Below are positions 17,402 to 26,590 of a DNA stretch of 64,000 nucleotides, one piece after another; position 1 is the first letter of the stretch; each line of letters opens with the position of its first letter. Both the position numbers and the translations under genes were made by a program. The stretch comes from Paenibacillus polygoni (GTDB lineage Bacteria; Bacillota; Bacilli; Paenibacillales; Paenibacillaceae). Under the pieces are notes generated by a model. It did not search any database. It worked only from the letters and a program-made list of their open reading frames with translations, and was not told the DNA's origin. The DNA lies in the NCBI RefSeq assembly GCF_030263935.1, contig NZ_CP127162.1, positions 2,365,501 to 2,429,500 on the forward strand. The letters run 5' to 3'.

Positions 17402-17503
17402 TTGTTATACACTGTTATATAGAGATAAAATGTGAGAAACACACACCAAATCGTATGGTTTGCATAGTTAACTAGAAGACCATTTGAAAGGATTGAATCA
17501 CGT

Positions 17504-18589
17504 ATGTCAGAGAAACTTAAAGTAGGTATTGTCGGTGGAACAGGAATGGTAGGTCAGCGTTTTGTCCAATTGCTGGATGGCCATCCTTGGTTTGAAGTTA
17601 CTTCGATTGCAGCAAGCAGTAACTCGGCAGGGAAAACTTATGAGGAATCCGTAAAAGGAAGATGGAAGCTTGCAACACCAATGCCGGAGAACGTAAAACA
17701 GATCGTCGTTCAAGATGCATCCAAAGTGGAACAAGTTGCTCAGGACGTGGACTTCATTTTCTGCGCAGTAGATATGAAGAAAGATGAGATTCAAGCGTTA
17801 GAAGAAGCATATGCAAAAACAGGTACACCTGTTATTTCAAACAATTCAGCTCATCGCTGGACACCGGACATTCCTATGGTTGTTCCTGAACTCAATCCAG
17901 AACATATTGAAGTCATCGCAGCACAAAGAAAACGCCTGGGAACTTCCACAGGATTTATTGCAGTGAAACCAAACTGTTCTATTCAAAGTTATGTTCCTGC
18001 ACTCCATGCTTTGCTTGATTTCAAACCAACGAATGTGGTTGCTTCTACTTATCAAGCGATTTCGGGAGCAGGCAAGAACTTCACGGATTGGCCGGATATG
18101 CTGGATAACGTAATTCCGTATATCGGCGGTGAAGAAGAAAAAAGCGAGCAAGAACCGCTTCGCATATGGGGCAGTGTTCAGAATGGAGAGATTGTGAAAG
18201 CAAGCTCACCACTGATCACGACTCAGTGTATTCGCGTTCCTGTAACAGACGGCCATTTAGCTACTGTATTTGCTTCGTTCGAGAATAAGCCATCGAAAGA
18301 GGAAATTCTGAACCGTTGGAAAAACTTCAAAGGTCGTCCGCAAGAACTGGGCCTTCCAAGTGCGCCAAAACAGTTCATCACATACTTTGAAGAAGATAAC
18401 AGACCACAGACGAAGCTCGATCGGGACATTGAACGCGGTATGGGTGTCTCCGTAGGAAGATTACGTGAAGACTCGATCTATGACTATAAATTTGTCGGAC
18501 TGTCACATAATACACTGCGCGGAGCTGCAGGTGGTGCTGTTCTGATCGCGGAACTGCTAAAAGCAGAAGGATACATTCAAGCAAAATAG
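17504..18589 (+). CDS. asd: Aspartate-semialdehyde dehydrogenase
   Basis: A 361-residue enzyme that reduces aspartyl phosphate to aspartate semialdehyde, the branch point to lysine, threonine and methionine. The NADP-binding motif GIVGGTGMVGQRF lies at residues 8-20 and the active-site Cys is in VKPNCSIQS (about residue 154). The length and the NNSAHRW segment fit the archaeal/fungal-type Asd rather than the classic B. subtilis type. It is a single gene controlled by the T-box leader 100 bp upstream and ended by the hairpin at 18646-18680. Confidence 0.9.
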   Translation: MSEKLKVGIVGGTGMVGQRFVQLLDGHPWFEVTSIAASSNSAGKTYEESVKGRWKLATPMPENVKQIVVQDASKVEQVAQDVDFIFCAVDMKKDEIQALEEAYAKTGTPVISNNSAHRWTPDIPMVVPELNPEHIEVIAAQRKRLGTSTGFIAVKPNCSIQSYVPALHALLDFKPTNVVASTYQAISGAGKNFTDWPDMLDNVIPYIGGEEEKSEQEPLRIWGSVQNGEIVKASSPLITTQCIRVPVTDGHLATVFASFENKPSKEEILNRWKNFKGRPQELGLPSAPKQFITYFEEDNRPQTKLDRDIERGMGVSVGRLREDSIYDYKFVGLSHNTLRGAAGGAVLIAELLKAEGYIQAK

Positions 18590-18645
18590 AAATCATTCTG
18601 TTTACCTGCTTTGATTCTTTTTATCCGTTAAATAAAATCAAAGAC

Positions 18646-18680
18646 AAAAAGGCCCGAAATCATTGGGCCTTTTTCTTTTT
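18646..18680. terminator. Bidirectional terminator between asd and the PAP2 gene
   Basis: Arms AAAAAGGCCC and GGGCCTTTTT with a 9-nt loop. T runs on both strands serve the convergent genes. Confidence 0.88.
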
Positions 18681-18699
18681 TGCATCACTCTTCAGATGT

Positions 18700-20490
18700 T
18701 TATTTCACTTTCAGTTGAACACTTTTCGCAGTATAGACTACTTCCACTTTATTCTTACTTGGCAAGCCTTTGATTTCTACGGAAGAGAATGAACCCTTTC
18801 GTTTGTCAAAAGTGATAATTGCATCCCCGTTTTTAGGAACATAAAGGTTTGTAAAAGTAAGGCTCAATTTCCCGCTAAGCACAGCTTCTTTCTTTATTTG
18901 AAGCAAATCTTTCTTACTGCCAATCGTTAGTTCTGTTGTACCTTTATCTGATTGTCTGTAACTACCTCCAATCTTCCATTGACCATCTACGTTTTCACTC
19001 AGAATCCCCCCGTTATTGGTCACACTTGCTGCCCCAAATGCAGTCTTGGACATACCTTCAAGCGTGCCCTGTTCAATGAGAGTTCCGCCGGAGTATGTAT
19101 TATTTCCTTCAAGTGTTAAAGTCCCGGTTCCTTTTTTAGTCAGTTTACCTTTGCCGGAAATATCATTACGCCAGCTGTCTTCTGCATAAAAACCTCCTTT
19201 ATTCGCGTCCATCGTTACCGTTACATCTGTATCAAATGCACCATATCCATCCGCTGCTGCGAAGAGATTCAGTCGACCCCAGCCCTCAGGATCGTCCAAT
19301 ACGGGGTAACCGGAAGCAAGTCCAGTGGTTGCTAGTACCCAGCGACGCTGCGTATCATTTAGATAAGGAAGTCTTGTTTCGAGGAGAACTTCAGCACCTT
19401 TAGGGACTACGACCGGAGCAGTGGCTTTTTTGTCCCGTTTAAACCCGTAAGTTAGTCGTTCGGTATATACTTTTTTATTTGCAGCATGGTTACTGTAATC
19501 ATCTGTTTCCGTTCCTTCTTGTGTTAACAGTAGTTCATGAGCTTCCTTATAAGCCGCTTTTTTGAGCTCTTTATTGGCTGGATCTGATAAGATAGCAGCC
19601 GCGGTTGCTGTAGCCATAACACGTCCTCCCATTACATCGAGTGGAGAATGCATTCCTGCAACAATACGGTTATTCCCAAGCTCTGATGCACGGGTAAGCA
19701 GCTCCTGATAACGTTCTGGTACCGCATAGGCTAGAGCAAAGGCACTAAGATAGGCAGCGTTGGTATGACCACTAGGAAAACCGCCGTCTTTCGTGGGGTC
19801 CGCATTTTGCACAGGGATTAGAGTGGGAAGGACTACTGAATTATTAACCCAGCGGAAGGGACGAGGATAACTAAAATAGCTTTTCGCCGGATTGGTCGAT
19901 GAATATTGTCCCCGAAGCGTATTCACCAAGTTCACCATACTGCCGAGTTCGGATTCGGGATCTCCTGCATTATTTCCTTCATCACTGTACTTCTTAGAGG
20001 TGGCATCTGCGGCTACATCTTGAATGGTTGTCGTCGCCTTTGCTTTAGAACGGTAGACATCGGCTAGGGTACCAAGACCATCAATTACGCTGTAGCTCTG
20101 ATTTCTGCGATCATCTAAGTAGGCCTCTTTTTCCTCATTTGCTGTGCGCCGCAGTGACATGTGGAGCACCTTTTGAATGTTGAGATCCAGCACTTTATGG
20201 TCAAGTATCGTTCCCGTGTTCCAAGAATCACCTGGAGTCCACAGTTTGTTAAATTCAGAGAGTAGACCGATCGTTGGATTATTTCTCACAGTTTGGTTAT
20301 CCGGCACATTATTTTTATATTGATCTACAAAATGGCCCCAAGCAGGAGCTGCCGGGGGATTCACATTTTTAATACTAGCACTAGCACTGGCACTACTATC
20401 GCTGGCGCTGGCGTAACTACCGCCGAGCGAACTTAGAAGTATGCTTATAGATAATATTGCAGCAGATATCGTTGTCTTTTTCTTATTCAT
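18700..20490 (-). CDS. Exported PAP2-type phosphatase with an autotransporter-like beta-strand repeat
   Basis: I place the start at the internal ATG (20490, MNKKKTTIS), behind AGAGGA; a start at 20514 adds 8 residues. Next come a signal peptide with a Ser/Ala-rich stretch and a PAP2 acid-phosphatase domain. Counting from the 20514 start, the motifs are K211...RP219, PSGH 247-250 and R283...H289...D293. Near residues 453-485 there is a GTGTLTLEGNNTYSGGT segment typical of autotransporter-associated beta-strand repeats. It probably dephosphorylates an extracellular substrate. The combination resembles secreted bacterial PAP2 proteins, but the beta-repeat in a Gram-positive protein is notable. 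Confidence 0.8.
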   Translation of the reverse strand: MNKKKTTISAAILSISILLSSLGGSYASASDSSASASASIKNVNPPAAPAWGHFVDQYKNNVPDNQTVRNNPTIGLLSEFNKLWTPGDSWNTGTILDHKVLDLNIQKVLHMSLRRTANEEKEAYLDDRRNQSYSVIDGLGTLADVYRSKAKATTTIQDVAADATSKKYSDEGNNAGDPESELGSMVNLVNTLRGQYSSTNPAKSYFSYPRPFRWVNNSVVLPTLIPVQNADPTKDGGFPSGHTNAAYLSAFALAYAVPERYQELLTRASELGNNRIVAGMHSPLDVMGGRVMATATAAAILSDPANKELKKAAYKEAHELLLTQEGTETDDYSNHAANKKVYTERLTYGFKRDKKATAPVVVPKGAEVLLETRLPYLNDTQRRWVLATTGLASGYPVLDDPEGWGRLNLFAAADGYGAFDTDVTVTMDANKGGFYAEDSWRNDISGKGKLTKKGTGTLTLEGNNTYSGGTLIEQGTLEGMSKTAFGAASVTNNGGILSENVDGQWKIGGSYRQSDKGTTELTIGSKKDLLQIKKEAVLSGKLSLTFTNLYVPKNGDAIITFDKRKGSFSSVEIKGLPSKNKVEVVYTAKSVQLKVK

Positions 20491-20619
20491 TCTATATACC
20501 GATCCTCTCTTCATTCCAATTTGTTGTATTATCGTACTTTAATAATGGTATCTTTGGTTTGTTAACTAGAGAAAGCAGGAATGTAATTTTATTGTTAGGA
20601 AAAGAAATTTTCTCATAAA

Positions 20620-20680
20620 ATAAAGAAAAAGTGCGGAAGTAGGCAGGGTTATTCTGCGTACATTCAGCACTTTCGCTTTT
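20620..20680 (-). terminator. Terminator of the symporter gene
   Basis: On the minus strand, arms AAAGTGC and GCACTTT enclose a 35-nt loop with T-rich sequence following. It lies just after the symporter stop. Confidence 0.55.
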
Positions 20681-20713
20681 TACGATACCAGTCCGGTATG
20701 TGTAGTATTTATA

Positions 20714-22075
20714 TTAGAAAATAGACATGAACTTATCCAGTATTCCTGTAATATCAAGAAAGACGATGATGATCACGATCGGAATAATATATCTCATAAT
20801 AAAGAACCAAATCTGAAATGCTTTTCCGCCTAAACGTGAATGTTGTAATAATTCTTCGCGGAGCGTGCTTTTCTTTATCTTTTGGGTCACGAAAATGGAG
20901 ATTAAAAATACACCCAGCGGCATTAAGATATTACTAACTAAATAGTCCGCAGAATCAAATATCGTTTTTGAAAAGATCAAGAAATCGGACAGCACACTGT
21001 ACGATAAAGCCGAAGGGACCCCAACGATTAGAATGAGAGCACCGACAAGATAGGTATACTTCGCTCTATTTTCTTCCTTCCCTTTCACAACAGAGGCAAC
21101 GATGATTTCTAACATGGAAAAGGCAGAAGTTAAGGTAGCAAATAAGAATAAGGCTAAGAAACCAATTAAGAAGGCTTCACCAAAAATAATCTGATCAAAA
21201 ACCGCCGGTAAGACGACAAATAGGAGTCCTGGTCCTTCAGCCGGTTCTAATCCTAGTGAAAATACCGCTGGGAAAATGGCTAACCCTGCTAGTAACGCAA
21301 TCAGTAAATTCATCGATACAATCGAAATGGCAGGCTGGATTAAGCTTTCTTTTTTAGACAGATATGAACTGTAGGTTACCATGACCGAGACGCCGACACT
21401 TAAGGAGAAGAATGCCTGTCCCATCGCAAATAAAATACTCTCAGAAGTAATATTTGAGAAGTCAGGTGCTAGAAAGAATTTGACACCCTCAACCGCGTTA
21501 GGCAGGGTAAGCGAGCGAATGATCAGAACCAAGAATAATACAAATAAAGCAGGCATCAATATTTTACTAACTTTTTCGATGCCGTTTTGAATTCCTTTTG
21601 CGACCACAAGAACAGTAAACGCGAGAAATACGAACTGAGCAGCAATAACGAGAGCAGGGTTTCCAATCGTCTGATTAAAAACAGAACTATAATCTGCACC
21701 ATCGCTTATAATACCGCCGAATAATCCCTTTACAAAATAGATTACAATCCAGCCGCCAATCACACTATAAAAAGATAATAATAGGAAACAAGTGAATACC
21801 CCTAATTTCCCAATCCAATGCCATTTCGTGTGGGGAGCAATACTACGATAGGCACTGACGGCTTCTTTTTGCGTACTGCGTCCAATCACAAACTCTGCTA
21901 GCAATAAGGGGAAACCCATGAATAAAGAAAATAGAATGAAAAGAAGAAAAAATGCGCCTCCTCCGCTGATGCCCGTGACATAGGGGAGTTTCCATATGGC
22001 GCCTACCCCGATGGCTGACCCTGCTGCTGATAAAATAAAACCGATCTTCGATGACCACTGCTCAGATGTTTGCAT
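20714..22075 (-). CDS. Sodium-dependent amino-acid symporter (NSS family)
   Basis: A 453-residue membrane protein of about 11-12 segments. The N-terminal [26 protein letters not shown] matches the NSS (LeuT-type) TM1, with the unwound GSAIGVGA substrate/sodium region. The DUF-like C-terminus ends [15 protein letters not shown]-box leader precedes it on the same strand, so an amino acid is the likely cargo; the candidate specifier TTC suggests phenylalanine or another aromatic. The gene appears monocistronic. Confidence 0.85.
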   Translation of the reverse strand: MQTSEQWSSKIGFILSAAGSAIGVGAIWKLPYVTGISGGGAFFLLFILFSLFMGFPLLLAEFVIGRSTQKEAVSAYRSIAPHTKWHWIGKLGVFTCFLLLSFYSVIGGWIVIYFVKGLFGGIISDGADYSSVFNQTIGNPALVIAAQFVFLAFTVLVVAKGIQNGIEKVSKILMPALFVLFLVLIIRSLTLPNAVEGVKFFLAPDFSNITSESILFAMGQAFFSLSVGVSVMVTYSSYLSKKESLIQPAISIVSMNLLIALLAGLAIFPAVFSLGLEPAEGPGLLFVVLPAVFDQIIFGEAFLIGFLALFLFATLTSAFSMLEIIVASVVKGKEENRAKYTYLVGALILIVGVPSALSYSVLSDFLIFSKTIFDSADYLVSNILMPLGVFLISIFVTQKIKKSTLREELLQHSRLGGKAFQIWFFIMRYIIPIVIIIVFLDITGILDKFMSIF

Positions 22076-22128
22076 GTTAATCCATCCAATCTATTGTTAT
22101 TAGGTCCTCTACAGGTGTTAAAGTAGAA

Positions 22129-22400
22129 AACAAAAAAAGCCGCGTCTCTATCTTAAAAGATAGGGACGTGGCTATTCACGCGGTACCACCCTAATTGGAA
22201 GCAGAACATCCTGCTTCCCACTTGAGAAAATAACGGTTTCCTCCGTTTTCACACTGCACTCTGACTTGTATAGTGCAGCATAAAAAAGCTCCAAGAATGA
22301 AATTCACCAAATCTATGTATCAGTTTCCACCAACCACTGATTCTCTGTAAACAGGGAGACCGGCTTAATAAAGTTCTCTTCGTTGCTTATGTCGTATTTA
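22129..22400 (-). ncRNA. T-box leader upstream of the NSS symporter, probable Phe specifier
   Basis: On the minus strand: AGAGAATCAGTGG and GGTGGAAACTGAT (Stem I), the segment GAATTTCATTCTTGGAGC (+ coordinates 22288-22305), the T-box core TTAGGGTGGTACCGCG (about 22178-22194) and a terminator with arms AGCCACGTC/GACGCGGCT and T7 (22131-22173). In comparable leaders the specifier lies shortly after GAA, which here gives TTC (+ strand 22299-22301), i.e. Phe; TTT, also Phe, is the alternative. The T-box call is firm, the specifier is tentative. Confidence 0.9.
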
Positions 22401-22414
22401 TGATAATAGTCGAA

Positions 22415-22443
22415 ATTATAGTATGGTAATTCCCAGCGGTCAA
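22415..22443 (-). promoter_or_regulatory. Sigma-A promoter of the symporter T-box transcript
   Basis: Minus strand: TTGACC (22438-22443), 17-bp spacer, TATAAT (22415-22420). It is correctly placed upstream of Stem I. Confidence 0.75.
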
Positions 22444-22551
22444 GTATTTTTTGCTCCCCCTTGGGAGGTGAGCGTCTGTTTAATATATAACTAGGTGGGT
22501 AATTTCATTGTACGAGCATGAAAATACAGAAAGAATGAGGTATCAAATCAA

Positions 22552-23181
22552 ATGAAAAAACAACTAGCTTTACTGAGTGCAGCAGCCATTATTGTCTTAG
22601 GTGGATGTGGAAGTGAGCCGACTGAACAATCAGATCCAAACACGAATCAGACTCAAACGGAGCAAAGTGGTACGGGGCAAAGTGGGACAGATCAGAACCA
22701 AACGGGACAAACTGGTACGGAACAAAATAATTCAGATCAAATGGATATGAATCATTCGAGTTCCGGAGAAGTTCCCGATGGTCTAAAAAAAGCAGACAAC
22801 CCAACCTATCCGGTTGGTAGTAAAGTAATTCTGAAATCCGATCATATGGAAGGTATGAACGGAGCAGAAGCAACGATTGTTGGTGCTTATGAAACCACTG
22901 CCTATGAAGTTTCTTATACCCCAGTTACAGGCGGAGAACCTGTAAAAAATCATAAATGGGTCGTACATGAAGAAATTAAAGATATGACGAACCAAACGTT
23001 GAAAGATGGAACAGAAGTTACTTTAGAGGCAGATCACATGCCTGGTATGAAAGGTGCACCTGCAGTCATTGATTCTTCAGAGATGACTACCGTTTATATG
23101 GTGGATTATACTCCAACAACCGGTGGAGAACCTGTAAAAAACCATAAATGGGTAACGGAAGATGAGCTTTCCGCGGAATAA
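22552..23181 (+). CDS. YdhK-type lipoprotein with two DUF1541 repeats
   Basis: A 209-residue lipoprotein. Its signal peptide ends at lipobox LGGC (Cys near residue 19). A low-complexity linker follows (repeats of the type GTxQ/TGQ, residues about 24-72), and then two DUF1541 units of about 60 residues. Each contains DHM.GM.GA and ends in the block TGGEPVKNHKWV. YdhK-like proteins are surface-exposed and sometimes linked to metal stress, but function is unknown. Single gene ended by the hairpin at 23218-23266. Confidence 0.8.
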   Translation: MKKQLALLSAAAIIVLGGCGSEPTEQSDPNTNQTQTEQSGTGQSGTDQNQTGQTGTEQNNSDQMDMNHSSSGEVPDGLKKADNPTYPVGSKVILKSDHMEGMNGAEATIVGAYETTAYEVSYTPVTGGEPVKNHKWVVHEEIKDMTNQTLKDGTEVTLEADHMPGMKGAPAVIDSSEMTTVYMVDYTPTTGGEPVKNHKWVTEDELSAE

Positions 23182-23217
23182 ATAGGGTGTAATATGTAAG
23201 AAAATAGCTTGAATATA

Positions 23218-23267
23218 AAGCAACCTCTTTTTGGTATCCAAACGCCAAATAGGAGGTTGCTTTTTTG
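23218..23267 (+). terminator. Terminator after the YdhK-like gene
   Basis: Arms AAGCAACCTC (23218-23227) and GAGGTTGCTT (23253-23262) followed by T6. Confidence 0.82.
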
Positions 23268-23447
23268 TATGGAATAAACAAAAGTTTGAGAGATTTGATC
23301 TTCCTAATGACGAACTAGTTTATTAGTTCGGAAATAAATATATAAATTTCAATCGATTTGCTGTTCTAAACCGTCTTAGTAATGTGAGAATAGGATATAT
23401 GTTTTTTCTAGTACATCAATTTTCAAAAGAAGGAGGGACGATAAACG

Positions 23448-23957
23448 ATGGAGGAAGCAATACATAATCGATCGAGAGCAACAGATGTTAATCTACTAGA
23501 TGAAGAACATTTTAGTAGTTACCTATCTGGTCAGCAACATAAACTCTATTCGGTCGCATACAGTTATATGCGAAATGAAGCAGACGCGATCGAAATTGTA
23601 CAGGAAGCCACTTGTAAGGCTTGGATGAAGAGAAAGAAATTGAATAGCGAAGAATCCTTCACCCCCTGGCTCATCCGAATCACGATTAACTGCTGTATGG
23701 ACGAACTGAGAAGAAAAAAACGTGTATTTCCTGTGGATCGTTGGGTGAAAGAACCATCAGATGAAATGAAAAGGAACGACAGTTTGGATCTAGAGCGGGC
23801 AATGAATCGACTGAAGAAGAAATATCGCCATGTAGTTATGCTCAAATATTACCAAGATATGACGGTTCCTGAAATCGCAAAAATACTACAGAAACCGGAA
23901 GGGACCATAAAAACGTGGCTTCGTGAAGGCCTCATACAGCTTCGGAAGTTCTTATAG
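23448..23957 (+). CDS. ECF-type RNA polymerase sigma factor
   Basis: A 169-residue group 4 sigma factor. Region 2 is HKLYSVAYSYMRNEADAIEI...ACKAW-like (about residues 31-65) with FTPWLIRITINCCMDELRRKKR, and region 4 is YRHVVMLKYYQDMTVPEIAKIL then GTIKTWLREGLIQLRK. ATG behind AAGGAGGGACG. The next gene, 21 bp downstream, encodes a membrane protein with a cytoplasmic N-terminus that is probably its anti-sigma factor. Target genes are unknown. Confidence 0.87.
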   Translation: MEEAIHNRSRATDVNLLDEEHFSSYLSGQQHKLYSVAYSYMRNEADAIEIVQEATCKAWMKRKKLNSEESFTPWLIRITINCCMDELRRKKRVFPVDRWVKEPSDEMKRNDSLDLERAMNRLKKKYRHVVMLKYYQDMTVPEIAKILQKPEGTIKTWLREGLIQLRKFL

Positions 23958-23978
23958 AAATAGAGAGGAGGACTAAAC

Positions 23979-25436
23979 ATGTGGAATAAAGAAGAACGTA
24001 TTCTTAGTGACGATGCCCATGAGATGAAAGCAAATAGTGAACAAGTTCGAGAAATGAAATTGACGAATGCGGTTCAGCGGGGGATTGAACAAGGGAAACG
24101 GCGACAGAAGAAACGACTCTTATCCTATGGAGGCGGTGCATTCATTACAGCAGTTGTTATCGTACTGTTTATTCTGTCATCTATTGATTTCCCGGATAAC
24201 GGAGAGAATAGCTTGACAGGACAGCCCGTCACCCGCTCAGTCACGACTAAAAGTTGGAGCGATTCCGACTTGTTTATTGAAGCTCCTGGGTTAAACAAGG
24301 CACTCGGGAACGTGCTGAGTAATGACTTAATTCAGCCGGTATATCAGAGTACAGAGAAAAATGGATACCGGTTTGAGGTGCTCGGTGCGGTTACAGATGG
24401 TCGAAAATTGTATATTTTGTATAATATCAATAATAAAACAGATCAAATGATATATCATGTAGGTGAAAGTTTCCGTTATGGAAGTTATGAAGATTCTGGT
24501 CTAGGTGCTTCTACAGAGTTGGCTCAATCAGGTGACAGTTACATCCAGCCGAATTCAACTAAAAACTTTATTTATGCTACGAATCTCCCTGAGTCCAAGA
24601 TCTATACTAGTCATCAGGCGATTTATGAAATCAATGTGTATAAAGAGAATCAGAGTCAAACTAGCATAGAAGTCGCTTTTGATTTAGACATAAATAGGTT
24701 TGCAAGCCAGACTGATTCTTTTGATATCAATAAAACAATGCAGATTGATGATCAGAAAATTCACATCAATAAAGTTGTCTATACACCGCTGCATACTTAT
24801 TTGGACTTGGAATATGATTCGAGTAATACAAAAGATATCTCTCAGCTGATCAATCCCGTATTGATTGGAAAAGCAGGGGAGAAATCCGAAAAGTTATTTT
24901 ATCCAAAGGTGCTTACTCCTAGTAACTCAGATCTGTTTTCGAAGGAGAACCAAAGGACTCTTGTATTCTACAGCAGTAAACTGAATCATTTTGATTCAAT
25001 AGCACTGAACATTCAAGGGATCTCAGCACTTGAAGAAGAACAGAAGAAGATTGTAATTGATCTGAGCAAGAATGAGATTGTCCAAGCTCCAGACAACGAT
25101 CTGCAAATGATAAAGTCATCGGAAGAAGCAGATGTCGGCGATGTATTGTTCCTACGTGAAATCGAAAATGCGGTTACTTTGAGGAGCGGTTCCATGTGGT
25201 TGGATTCACAATTTCAGGATGCAGATGGAGTAAGCCATGACCAAGAACCAAGTGGTGGGGTGAGGGCTAGTGGTTTCTCTACGTCGTCAAAAGATGATAT
25301 AGGGGAAGACCACTACTCTTATAATTTTGGAGCTGATGCAGTGAATTATCCGCAGCCCCTTACAATCAAGATCAAAAGATATTGGAACCCCATACTAGAA
25401 GATCAAACTTTGCAGTTGTATTCCTCTTCTAAATAA
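23979..25436 (+). CDS. Membrane anti-sigma-type protein (DUF4179-like)
   Basis: A 485-residue protein. About 60 N-terminal charged cytoplasmic residues are followed by one membrane segment (YGGGAFITAVVIVLFILSS, about residues 50-68) and a large extracellular region. That region resembles DUF4179 followed by a DUF5643-like domain. It lies directly after an ECF sigma gene, as DUF4179 proteins commonly do, so it probably holds the sigma factor and senses an envelope signal. Terminated by the hairpin at 25441-25488. Confidence 0.75.
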   Translation: MWNKEERILSDDAHEMKANSEQVREMKLTNAVQRGIEQGKRRQKKRLLSYGGGAFITAVVIVLFILSSIDFPDNGENSLTGQPVTRSVTTKSWSDSDLFIEAPGLNKALGNVLSNDLIQPVYQSTEKNGYRFEVLGAVTDGRKLYILYNINNKTDQMIYHVGESFRYGSYEDSGLGASTELAQSGDSYIQPNSTKNFIYATNLPESKIYTSHQAIYEINVYKENQSQTSIEVAFDLDINRFASQTDSFDINKTMQIDDQKIHINKVVYTPLHTYLDLEYDSSNTKDISQLINPVLIGKAGEKSEKLFYPKVLTPSNSDLFSKENQRTLVFYSSKLNHFDSIALNIQGISALEEEQKKIVIDLSKNEIVQAPDNDLQMIKSSEEADVGDVLFLREIENAVTLRSGSMWLDSQFQDADGVSHDQEPSGGVRASGFSTSSKDDIGEDHYSYNFGADAVNYPQPLTIKIKRYWNPILEDQTLQLYSSSK

Positions 25437-25440
25437 AAAC

Positions 25441-25489
25441 AAGCAGTGGACTATGGCTATATACATGCCGCAGAACACTGCTTTTTATT
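25441..25489 (+). terminator. Terminator of the first sigma/anti-sigma operon
   Basis: Arms AAGCAGTG (25441-25448) and CACTGCTT (25476-25483) followed by T4. Confidence 0.7.
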
Positions 25490-25513
25490 GCTTTTATAAA
25501 CCATTCAAATGCT

Positions 25514-26422
25514 TTATTCATCCGATTTACATTTGGAGAAGGTCTCCTTAATCTCTTCAAAAAAAATATTGGCGGCCTTGGAAAACACTTGATGTTTTTT
25601 CCAAACGATATTTAATCCAGATTCAAGTCTTGGTTCTAAGGGTCTAAAACAAAGATTGCTATCACTAGATGTATTTGCAATCTTATCAAGGGTAACTGCA
25701 TAACCGATCCCTTCTTCAACCAGTATGGCAGCATTGTAAACTAGGTTATATGTCGTCATCGTATTTAATTTATCGTAATCTTGCCCAAACCACTCCGAAA
25801 ATTCATTCCTAGACAGTCCTGTTTTAATAGCTTGTCTTGATAAAAGGAGAGGAACGCCTATTAAATCCGACTTTTGTATGCTTTCCTTTACAGCTAGGGG
25901 GCTGTCTTTTCTCATAACAACTCCCCACACATCTTTTGCCGGGATGTTGATATAATTATATTTTGACAAATCGGCTGGTTGAATTAGAATTCCAAAATCA
26001 AGTAATCCCTTATCAAGTTGCTCTGTCACATCATCGGAGTTTCCGCTATGAATGTGATATCGAATCGCTGGATATTTGATCTGCAAACTTTTTATGGTTT
26101 GCGCTATTAATTTCATAGCCTCCGTTTCTCCGCCCCCTATGTAGACATCTCCCCCAATCGTTTCTTCCATGGAATGAAATTCCTCTTCCACTTTAATGAC
26201 CATATTCATGATTTCTTCCGCTCTTTTTCTTAGGATCATGCCTTCCTCTGTAAGATCAATATGGTGACTTTTACGAATAAATAATTTCTTTCCTAGCTCC
26301 TCTTCGAGCTCTTTCAATTGTCTCGACAAAGTGGGTTGTGTTACATGCAAAAAATTGGCTGCCGCTGTTATACTACCTTCTCTTGCTACCGTGAGAAAAT
26401 AGCGCAGAACCCTTAATTCCAT
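25514..26422 (-). CDS. LysR-family transcriptional regulator
   Basis: A 302-residue LTTR. The winged helix-turn-helix at the N-terminus (LRYFLTVAREGSITAAANFL, then VTQPTLSRQLKELEEELG) is followed by a substrate-binding domain. I place the start at ATG 26422, 7 bp after GGAGG, rather than TTG 26428. The gene is divergent from an MFS transporter with about 130 bp between them and a palindrome at 26465-26479. By LTTR logic it probably controls that transporter and itself. Confidence 0.85.
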   Translation of the reverse strand: MELRVLRYFLTVAREGSITAAANFLHVTQPTLSRQLKELEEELGKKLFIRKSHHIDLTEEGMILRKRAEEIMNMVIKVEEEFHSMEETIGGDVYIGGGETEAMKLIAQTIKSLQIKYPAIRYHIHSGNSDDVTEQLDKGLLDFGILIQPADLSKYNYINIPAKDVWGVVMRKDSPLAVKESIQKSDLIGVPLLLSRQAIKTGLSRNEFSEWFGQDYDKLNTMTTYNLVYNAAILVEEGIGYAVTLDKIANTSSDSNLCFRPLEPRLESGLNIVWKKHQVFSKAANIFFEEIKETFSKCKSDE

Positions 26423-26464
26423 ATCCAATCCTCCTTTTTATAGATTAGTATATACATTTATGAA

Positions 26465-26479
26465 ATGCTTATAAAGCAT
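26465..26479. promoter_or_regulatory. Candidate LysR operator
   Basis: Perfect palindrome ATGCTT-ATA-AAGCAT, which contains a T-N11-A motif, in the gap between the divergent LysR and MFS genes. Confidence 0.45.
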
Positions 26480-26553
26480 AGGTTGATATAAGATATAGGT
26501 AATTGTTATGTAAAATAATCACGCTAAAATAAATAACCAAGGAGGTTTTACTT

Positions 26554-26586
26554 TTGATCTTCACAGATAATGAATTTGGGGGTTAG
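26554..26586 (+). CDS. Possible 10-codon upstream peptide before the MFS gene
   Basis: TTG 26554 is 8 bp after AAGGAGG, the best ribosome site in the region, and encodes MIFTDNEFGG then TAG. The stop lies 4 bp before the transporter start I prefer (TTG 26591). It may couple or attenuate translation of the transporter. Real expression is uncertain. Confidence 0.35.
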   Translation: MIFTDNEFGG

Positions 26587-26590
26587 TATT

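Noticed and set aside
22624..22770. Short repeats resembling a CRISPR array
   Set aside because: They are codon-level repeats of a protein linker, with no spacers.
26500..26515. TTATGTAAAA as another Xer half-site
   Set aside because: The opposite arm at the correct 6-bp spacing does not match.
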